A DNA stretch of 18,889 nt from Selenomonas sp. (GTDB lineage Bacteria; Bacillota_C; Negativicutes; Selenomonadales; Selenomonadaceae). The translations under genes and the position numbers were made by a program. The stretch is taken from assembly GCF_024693525.1 (NCBI RefSeq), contig NZ_JAILKR010000039.1:1-18889 (forward strand), given 5' to 3'. The notes beneath the pieces were generated by a model. The model saw nothing but the letters and a program-made list of their open reading frames with translations. It ran no database searches and was not told the origin of the DNA. The first letter of the stretch is position 1, and each line of letters opens with the position of its first letter. Below are positions 14,994-18,889 of this stretch, one piece after another.

Positions 14994-16355
14994 ATGCAAG
15001 CAGAACAATCACTGAATCTCAATCTTTCCCAGCATTTGGCCATGACGGTCAAATTGCAACAGGCTATCCGGATTTTGCAGCTTTCCGCGCAGGATCTTCG
15101 GTCGGAGATTGAAAAAGAATATTTGGAAAATCCTGCTTTGGAAATAGACTACGGGGATGCTGCGCCTGCCGAGGGGAATCTGTTGCAGGCGGAAAATATG
15201 TCACGCTTAACCGATTACCTGGGTGAGGGCGGCAGTTCTTCGGGCTATTACGGGGAGGATGCTGAGCCCGCCTTTGAGGCGGCGGAGTCTGTCTCCTTGA
15301 CCTTAGAAGAGGAGCTCCTCGATCAGGTGAAATTTGCCTTTCCTCATTCACAAGAACGGGCAATCGCTGTCTTTATCGTCGGTTCGTTAGATAATAATGG
15401 TTATTTGACGCTGCCCCTGGCTGAAATAGCCCGGGCAATGGCAGTCGAAACAACAGCGGTAGAAGCCGTGCTGCGGCAGGTTCAGGAATTTGAGCCTGCA
15501 GGGGTTGCGGCCCGTGACTTGCCAGAATGTCTGCGGATTCAGGCAAAACGGCAGGGCATCTATCAGGGCTTGGTGGCCGCAATTATTGACCGTTACCTGG
15601 ATGAAGTGGCGGAATCGCAAATCAAAAAGATTGCGGCGGCAGAGCAATGCCGGCCCCAGGATGTTCAGGCAGCAGTGGATATTGTCCGCCAACTGGACCC
15701 CAAGCCCGGGGCAGCTTATGGTGGGGAAAAGGCATCCTTTATCACACCGGACGTACTGGTTCAGGAGGTAGATGGAGTCTACCGGATTACGCTTAACGAT
15801 AATTACATCCCCCAGCTTAGAATCTCGGCAGCTTATCAGCATGCCGAGTCCTTCGATGCGGAAACTAGGAAATATATCACCAAGCGGCTCAATGCAGCCG
15901 CTTGGCTGATTAACAGTATTGAACAGCGGCGCACGACTATCCGTCAGGTGGTGGAGGAAATCCTCAACCGTCAGCCGGATTTCCTAACCCAGGGGATGAA
16001 GGGGCTGCACCCCATGGCGATGAAGGATGTCGCCGATGCAATCGGTGTTCATGAGTCTACGGTAAGCCGGGCAGTGGCGAATAAATATGCCCAATTTCCC
16101 CAAGGGATTGTGGCACTGCGGAAATTCTTTACCGCGAACCTAGCAAAAAATGGCAGTGAGGAGGATTTTGCTGCGGTACAGGCCAAGGAGGCAATTGCTG
16201 AGCTGATAAAGGGAGAAGACCCGCACAAGCCGCTTAGTGACCAGAAACTCTGTGAACTTTTAAAAGCACGCAAAATGGATATTTCCCGCCGTACGGTTAT
16301 GAAATATCGTGAACAGCTGGGGTATCCCTCATCGGTAAAACGAAAACGATATTAA
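14994..16355 (+). CDS. rpoN: RNA polymerase sigma-54 factor
   Basis: A 453-residue sigma-54. Region I (1-50) is glutamine/leucine-rich (LSQHLAMTVKLQQAIRILQL) and contacts enhancer-binding activators. A short acidic region II follows, then the core-binding domain (about 90-280). A helix-turn-helix for the -12 element lies near 340-365 (MKDVADAIGVHESTVSRAV). The RpoN box is SRRTVMKYRE near 431-440, one change from the canonical ARRTVAKYRE core, for the -24 element. AAGGAG (14982-14987) is 6 nt before the ATG. It is the last gene of a probable three-gene run with the ABC-F ATPase and hexokinase, and ends at a strong terminator. No convincing -24/-12 promoter was seen in the window, so its targets lie elsewhere. 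Confidence 0.95.
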   Translation: MQAEQSLNLNLSQHLAMTVKLQQAIRILQLSAQDLRSEIEKEYLENPALEIDYGDAAPAEGNLLQAENMSRLTDYLGEGGSSSGYYGEDAEPAFEAAESVSLTLEEELLDQVKFAFPHSQERAIAVFIVGSLDNNGYLTLPLAEIARAMAVETTAVEAVLRQVQEFEPAGVAARDLPECLRIQAKRQGIYQGLVAAIIDRYLDEVAESQIKKIAAAEQCRPQDVQAAVDIVRQLDPKPGAAYGGEKASFITPDVLVQEVDGVYRITLNDNYIPQLRISAAYQHAESFDAETRKYITKRLNAAAWLINSIEQRRTTIRQVVEEILNRQPDFLTQGMKGLHPMAMKDVADAIGVHESTVSRAVANKYAQFPQGIVALRKFFTANLAKNGSEEDFAAVQAKEAIAELIKGEDPHKPLSDQKLCELLKARKMDISRRTVMKYREQLGYPSSVKRKRY

Positions 16356-16386
16356 AATAGATGAATATCTGCTTACAAGCTATGAG

Positions 16387-16420
16387 TTCCTGCTGACCTT
16401 TTGGGTTAGCAGGAATTTTT
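16387..16420 (+). terminator. Rho-independent terminator of rpoN
   Basis: TTCCTGCTGACC (16387-16398) pairs with GGTTAGCAGGAA (16404-16415) through a 12-bp stem with one G-T pair and a 5-nt loop, followed by TTTTT (16416-16420). The outer end of the palindromic repeat begins at the very next base. Confidence 0.9.
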
Positions 16421-16550
16421 GCAAATTGCAGTTTGCAGGTTAGTGCGTTCGTGTTCGAAGTAACTCGCCGGCGGCGGGGGACACAGTACCAACGCTTCAC
16501 CGGTGACAACCCGCTACAAGAAATTTTTGCCTTTTAATTAAGAGTTGGAA
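16421..16550 (-). repeat. Arm B of the nested palindrome
   Basis: Its reverse complement matches 1-136 almost base for base over the first 85 positions, with GGCAAAAATTTCTTG at 16517-16531 and TGTCCCCCGCCGCC ahead of a CTTCGAACACGAAC segment. The outer end carries a hairpin TGCAAA/TTTGCA (16420-16437). Confidence 0.88.
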
Positions 16551-16593
16551 AACAGTTAAACGCGCTTCGCTTGAACGAAACTGCTTTTCCAAC
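16544..16593. repeat. Central stem-loop of the left hairpin (B/C)
   Basis: GTTGGAAAACAGTT (16544-16557) pairs with AACTGCTTTTCCAAC (16579-16593) with one bulged C. The loop contains AAACGCGCTTCGCTTG (16558-16573). The right hairpin has the exact reverse complement of this word at 16973-16988. Confidence 0.8.
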
Positions 16594-16685
16594 GAGAATG
16601 CAGGCAAAAATTTCTTGCTTCACGCGGAACGTCAAGGATACGCTTATGGTACTGTGTCCCCCGCCGCCTAGGTTAGAGCCGTTAC
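16585..16685 (+). repeat. Arm C of the nested palindrome (inner, shortened)
   Basis: Shares TTCCAAC, GGCAAAAATTTCTTG (16603-16617), GGTACTG (16648-16654) and TGTCCCCCGCCGCC with arm B in inverted order. It lacks the CTTCGAAC and TGCAAA terminal parts and instead runs into the CCTTCCCC core at about 16686. Confidence 0.75.
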
Positions 16686-16864
16686 AAAATTGCCTTCCCC
16701 TCCGGGGAAGGTGCCCCGTCAGGGGCGGATGAGGTAACACCTTAAGCTATTATGCTTATCGTAATGCGTATAAAGGAACCTCATCCGAGCGTTTCGCGCC
16801 CACCGCCCGGGATGTCCACCGGACATCCCGGGCTTCGTTGCCCCCAATGGGGAAGGCTTTTAGT
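16686..16864. repeat. GGATGAGGT-type palindromic core (MITE-like)
   Basis: Two inverted half-elements face each other. The left half has AAAATTGCCTTCCCC (16686-16700), a perfect CCTTCCCC-TCC-GGGGAAGG hairpin (16693-16711), a GCCCC/GGGGC hairpin and GGATGAGGT (16727-16735). The right half, reversed, has ACCTCATCC (16778-16786), a perfect 12-bp CCCGGGATGTCC/GGACATCCCGGG hairpin, and GGGGAAGGCTTTT (16849-16861). From memory, such CCTTCCCC...GGATGAGGT palindromes are abundant between genes in many Firmicutes and generate spurious short proteins. Here it sits exactly at the centre of the larger palindrome. Confidence 0.75.
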
Positions 16865-16950
16865 TCCAAAAGTCAGCCGCCACTAGGGGCAGTGCCATAA
16901 ACGAAGCGTTTGATATTTTCCGTTAAGAACGAAATTTTTATCCTCCCTTT
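16862..16950 (-). repeat. Arm E of the nested palindrome (inner, shortened)
   Basis: Contains AACGAAATTTTTATC (16928-16942), GATATTTTCC, and CAGTGCC (16890-16896) beside GCCGCCACTAGGGGC. These are the inverted forms of the arm D landmarks. Like arm C it lacks the outer third and joins the GGATGAGGT-type core. Confidence 0.75.
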
Positions 16951-16992
16951 TCGTCGAAAAAATTCTACCGTCCAAGCGAAGCGCGTTTTGGA

Positions 16993-17126
16993 TTTTTCCG
17001 ATGCTTAATTAACGATAAAAATTTCGTTTAGGAAAATATCTTCCGCGTAGTGTTGGTACTGCCCCTAGCGGCGGCAAAGAGCTGCTTCGAATCTGAACCC
17101 AGCTACCCTGCAAACTGCAAATTTGC
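16993..17126 (+). repeat. Arm D of the nested palindrome
   Basis: Has CTTAATTAA, GATAAAAATTTCGTT (17014-17028), GTTGGTACTG, GCCCCTAGCGGCGGC, CTTCGAA and the outer terminus CCTGCAAACTGCAAATTTGC (17107-17126). Co-linear with 1-136 but clearly diverged from it, sharing its variants with arm E instead. Confidence 0.8.
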
Positions 17127-17144
17127 GATATTCTTATTTTATCC

Positions 17145-17160
17145 AAGTGATTGTTTTCAC
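17145..17160 (+). promoter_or_regulatory. Distal GTGA-N6-TCAC operator candidate for ndh
   Basis: AAGTGATTGTTTTCAC differs by a single base from the site at 17298-17313. GTGA-N6-TCAC is the core shared by Rex sites and CRP/FNR-type sites. It lies about 130 bp upstream of the ndh -10 and 18 nt past the palindromic repeat. Confidence 0.5.
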
Positions 17161-17226
17161 GAACAAAAATAATGAAGAAAGATAGAATACGGTGGGAATT
17201 TACACTTAAATAGGATATAATAATAA

Positions 17227-17246
17227 ATTTACAGAAAAATGTAAAT
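17227..17246 (+). promoter_or_regulatory. Perfect inverted repeat upstream of the ndh promoter
   Basis: ATTTACA (17227-17233) and TGTAAAT (17240-17246) are separated by 6 nt, directly upstream of the -35. A 7-6-7 palindrome at this position is a plausible activator or repressor site. The regulator is not identified. Confidence 0.45.
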
Positions 17247-17252
17247 CTATAC

Positions 17253-17280
17253 TTGCATTTGTATGATATCATGCTATGAT
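17253..17280 (+). promoter_or_regulatory. Promoter of ndh
   Basis: TTGCAT (17253-17258) and TATGAT (17275-17280) are 16 nt apart, and TGc directly precedes the -10 (extended -10). Transcription would start near 17287, leaving an 80-nt leader. Confidence 0.6.
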
Positions 17281-17296
17281 AGTACCCATAGGCGTT

Positions 17297-17332
17297 AAAG
17301 TGATTTTTTTCACTTTCACGACAATGGTGAAA
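17297..17332 (+). promoter_or_regulatory. Proximal Rex/CRP-like operator candidate in the ndh leader
   Basis: AAAGTGA-TTTTTT-TCACTTT (17297-17316) is a perfect inverted repeat with the GTGA-N6-TCAC core, placed just downstream of the predicted transcription start, a repressor-type position. A further inverted pair TTTCAC (17314-17319) and GTGAAA (17327-17332) overlaps it. Rex repression of ndh is established in Bacillus subtilis; applying it here is inference. Confidence 0.5.
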
Positions 17333-17370
17333 ACTTGAGGGAAATCTGATAATTCTGGGAGGGCTTTATC

Positions 17371-18633
17371 ATGGCAGACAAAAAACCTCGTATCGTGATT
17401 GTTGGTGCAGGCTTTGGTGGTGTAAAATTGGCGAAGCTGTTTGCAAAAGATGATGTGGAAGTCATCTTAGTGGACCGCCATAACTTTCATCTATTTCAGC
17501 CGTTGCTGTATCAGGTATCTACAGCAGTCCTTTCCACGGATGAGATTGCATATCCGATTCGTACGTTCTTCCGCAAAAACAAAAATGTGGAATTTTTTAT
17601 GGCAAAGGCCCAGGGGGTTGACCAGGAGCGCAAGGTACTGTTGACTAATCATGGGGAAATTGCCTATGATTATCTTATCTTGGCCGCTGGTGCTACGACT
17701 AATTTCTTTGGTATGGAAAATGTCGAAAAGAATTCCTTTGGAATGAAGACTTTGCAGGAGGCTATCCATATCCGGAATCATGTTCTTCATATGTTCGAAC
17801 GTGCCAATAAACATGTAGATAATGAAGAAGAGCGCCGTCGCATGCTGAGCTTTGTCGTTGTCGGCGGTGGCCCGACGGGCATCGAGGAGGCAGGCGCCAT
17901 CTCGGAACTTATCGGCATCCAGAAAAAAGAATACCATCATTTGGATTTCAACGAAGTAAGTGTCAGCTTGATTGAGGCTACAGATAACGTGCTGCCAATG
18001 ATGGCCCCGAACCTTCGCGACCACACGGTCAAAGTACTGGAACGCAAAGGGGTCAATGTCATGCTCAACACCCAGGTGGTAGATTATGACGGCAATACGC
18101 TGAAGTTAAAAGACGGTCGTGAGATTCCCACGCGGACGGTTATTTGGGCAGCTGGTGTAAAAGCGGTACCCTTTATCGCTAACTGCGGTGGCGAGGTCGA
18201 TCGTGCCGGCCGCGTGATTGTCAATGAAAAACTGCAGGTCAATGGCAGCGAAACGGTATTTGCCATTGGCGATTGTGCGAATTTCCAACATGGGACGGAA
18301 CGTCCACTGCCGACGGTGGCTCCGGTAGCAACTCAGCAGGCCCAGGTGGCTCATGATAATATTATGAAACTCATTCATGGTCAGCAAGATCTTGCAACGT
18401 TCCAGTATAAGGACCTTGGTGCAATGGCGACTATTGGCCGCGGTGAGGCAGTTGTTAACAAGACCAGTATGAACCCGCAGCTTACTGGCTTTATCGCTTG
18501 GTGTGCCTGGATGTTCGTGCATCTCATTCGTCTGGCAGGTGCCCATACGAACTTGACGGTAGCAATCAAGTGGATGTGGAATCTGCTTTCCGGTACGCGA
18601 TTGGGCCGTATCATCACCAACATCCAGCTTTAA
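17371..18633 (+). CDS. ndh: Type II NADH dehydrogenase (NDH-2)
   Basis: A 420-residue FAD-dependent, non-proton-pumping NADH:acceptor oxidoreductase, bound peripherally to the inner face of the cytoplasmic membrane. The FAD-binding Rossmann motif is IVGAGFGGVKLAKLF (10-24), followed by FQPLLYQVST (42-51), the family quinone-site region. LAAGATTNFFG (104-114) is typical. The NADH-binding motif is VVGGGPTGIEEAG near 163-177. FAIGDCAN near 303-310 is the second FAD contact. The C-terminal about 60 residues are amphipathic and hydrophobic (GFIAWCAWMFVHLIRLAG), the membrane anchor. GGGAGGG lies just before the ATG. It is monocistronic, with its own promoter and terminator, and appears heavily regulated by redox-type operators. 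Confidence 0.93.
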   Translation: MADKKPRIVIVGAGFGGVKLAKLFAKDDVEVILVDRHNFHLFQPLLYQVSTAVLSTDEIAYPIRTFFRKNKNVEFFMAKAQGVDQERKVLLTNHGEIAYDYLILAAGATTNFFGMENVEKNSFGMKTLQEAIHIRNHVLHMFERANKHVDNEEERRRMLSFVVVGGGPTGIEEAGAISELIGIQKKEYHHLDFNEVSVSLIEATDNVLPMMAPNLRDHTVKVLERKGVNVMLNTQVVDYDGNTLKLKDGREIPTRTVIWAAGVKAVPFIANCGGEVDRAGRVIVNEKLQVNGSETVFAIGDCANFQHGTERPLPTVAPVATQQAQVAHDNIMKLIHGQQDLATFQYKDLGAMATIGRGEAVVNKTSMNPQLTGFIAWCAWMFVHLIRLAGAHTNLTVAIKWMWNLLSGTRLGRIITNIQL

Positions 18634-18646
18634 TTAGGAAGATAGT

Positions 18647-18678
18647 AGGGAGAATTCTGTGATGGAATCTCCCTTTTT
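18647..18678 (+). terminator. Rho-independent terminator of ndh
   Basis: AGGGAGA plus TTC (18647-18657, with a bulged A) pairs with GAATCTCCCT (18665-18674), followed by a T-run (18674-18678). It starts 14 nt after the ndh stop. Confidence 0.82.
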
Positions 18679-18730
18679 CTATATTGAAAAAAGAATTTGC
18701 AGGTTTTTTGAAAAAAATACAGAAAAGGTG

Positions 18731-18759
18731 TTGACATTTCTTTCAAAGGCGTGTATCAT
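18731..18759 (+). promoter_or_regulatory. Strong promoter P1, probably of an rRNA operon
   Basis: Perfect TTGACA (18731-18736), 17-nt spacer, TATCAT (18754-18759). A-tracts lie upstream (AAAAAAG, TTTTTTGAAAAAAA between 18686 and 18719), like UP elements of stable RNA promoters. No start codon or ribosome site follows before the window end. Confidence 0.75.
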
Positions 18760-18780
18760 AATACAAGTCGCTGAGAGATA

Positions 18781-18840
18781 CGGCGAAAACAGAAACAACG
18801 GCAAGCCTTGATTGGCAAGCGGTTGTGGGCGTTTTCACCG
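18781..18840 (+). other. Structured leader hairpin
   Basis: CGGCGAAAAC (18781-18790) pairs with GTTTTCACCG (18831-18840) with one mismatch. Inside it ACAAC pairs with GTTGT and GCC with GGC. There is no T-run after it, so it is not a terminator. It fits an rRNA-operon leader fold between tandem promoters. Confidence 0.55.
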
Positions 18841-18872
18841 AAAAAGCTTCAAAAAAGAATTTTAAAAAGTTC

Positions 18873-18889
18873 TTGACAGAAACAAATCG
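18873..18889 (+). promoter_or_regulatory. Second promoter P2, -35 only, cut by the window end
   Basis: TTGACA (18873-18878) in an A/T-rich setting; the -10 would fall just outside the window. Tandem TTGACA promoters 142 bp apart with an untranslated leader are typical of rRNA operons. Confidence 0.5.

Larger units (their letters stand above)
16421..17126. repeat. About 706-bp nested palindromic repeat
   Basis: A gene-free imperfect inverted repeat symmetric about 16772-16773. Its termini are near-identical in inverse orientation: GCAAATTGCAGTTTGCAGG (16421-16439) and CCTGCAAACTGCAAATTTGC (17107-17126). Each half is itself a hairpin built from two inverted copies of one unit, so the order is B(-), C(+), core, E(-), D(+). 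Matching landmarks share one centre: 16517-16531 with 17014-17028, 16603-16617 with 16928-16942, 16484-16490 with 17055-17061, and the loop words 16558-16573 with 16973-16988. No direct target-site duplication is obvious at the outer ends. Confidence 0.85.
16356..17370. other. About 1 kb without a protein gene, holding repeats and the ndh control region
   Basis: This stretch contains the rpoN terminator (16387-16420), the large nested palindrome (16421-17126) and the ndh promoter with its inverted repeats (17145-17332). Open frames within it are short, lack ribosome sites and run through the repeats, so I call no protein here. Confidence 0.8.

Noticed and set aside
16534..16740. Short open frame through the palindromic core (a PHPPLTGHLP-type peptide)
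   Set aside because: Peptides of this kind arise from translation of the GGATGAGGT-type repeat. There is no ribosome site and the frame ends within the palindrome.
16421..17126. CRISPR array as an explanation for the repeats
   Set aside because: The copies are long, alternately inverted and diverged. There are no regular short direct repeats with unique spacers and no cas genes.
17009..17272. An 87-codon minus-strand open frame before ndh
   Set aside because: It runs through arm D of the repeat and the ndh control region, with no ribosome site.
18679..18889. T-box or other riboswitch in the 3' edge leader
   Set aside because: No T-box consensus or terminator/antiterminator pair is visible. 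Tandem promoters with a simple hairpin fit an rRNA leader better.

Overview
The window reads as chromosomal DNA of an anaerobic, roughly 50% GC Firmicute of the Negativicutes (Selenomonas-like). This rests on the overall protein flavour: an anaerobe-type variant diaminopimelate decarboxylase, a hexokinase of the eukaryotic fold family next to sigma-54, and intergenic CCTTCCCC/GGATGAGGT palindromes. It is an inference without database searches. The window starts inside a repeat and ends inside what looks like an rRNA-operon promoter region, so it may be a whole assembly contig bounded by multicopy sequence.

Layout. (1) 1-136: right arm of a palindromic repeat. (2) 160-3404: an AraC-type regulator (minus) divergent from iolG-iolE (plus), with three 20-bp-spaced putative operator half-sites and an extended -10 promoter between them. 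(3) 3364-4771: lysA (minus), convergent with iolE and sharing a bidirectional terminator, with a clear TTGACT-N17-TATAAT promoter. (4) 4842-5950: an unrecognised lipoprotein with its own promoter and terminator. (5) 5991-11552: a tight cluster of a DUF1232/YkvA-like membrane protein, topoisomerase III (TTG start), a DEAD-box-family helicase with DEFD in motif II, and a CNNM/CBS/CorC membrane protein (TTG start). (6) 11629-16420: an Uup-type ABC-F ATPase, the hexokinase and rpoN, ending in a strong terminator. (7) 16421-17126: a gene-free, about 706-bp nested palindrome. (8) 17145-18678: ndh (type II NADH dehydrogenase) behind a promoter region rich in inverted repeats, including two almost identical GTGA-N6-TCAC sites. 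(9) 18731-18889: tandem strong promoters and a structured leader, probably of an rRNA operon beyond the edge.

The genes are mostly housekeeping: inositol oxidation, lysine synthesis, DNA/RNA topology and unwinding, translation-associated ABC-F, sugar phosphorylation, sigma-54 and NADH oxidation. The most unusual item is the 16421-17126 structure. It consists of four alternately inverted copies of one about 100-130 nt unit, wrapped around a GGATGAGGT-type palindromic core, all symmetric about position 16772-16773. Its arms show pair-wise homogenisation and a compensatory base-pair change relative to a fifth copy at the window start. That fifth copy is inverted relative to the nearest arm, so a 16.3-kb gene block lies between inverted repeats.
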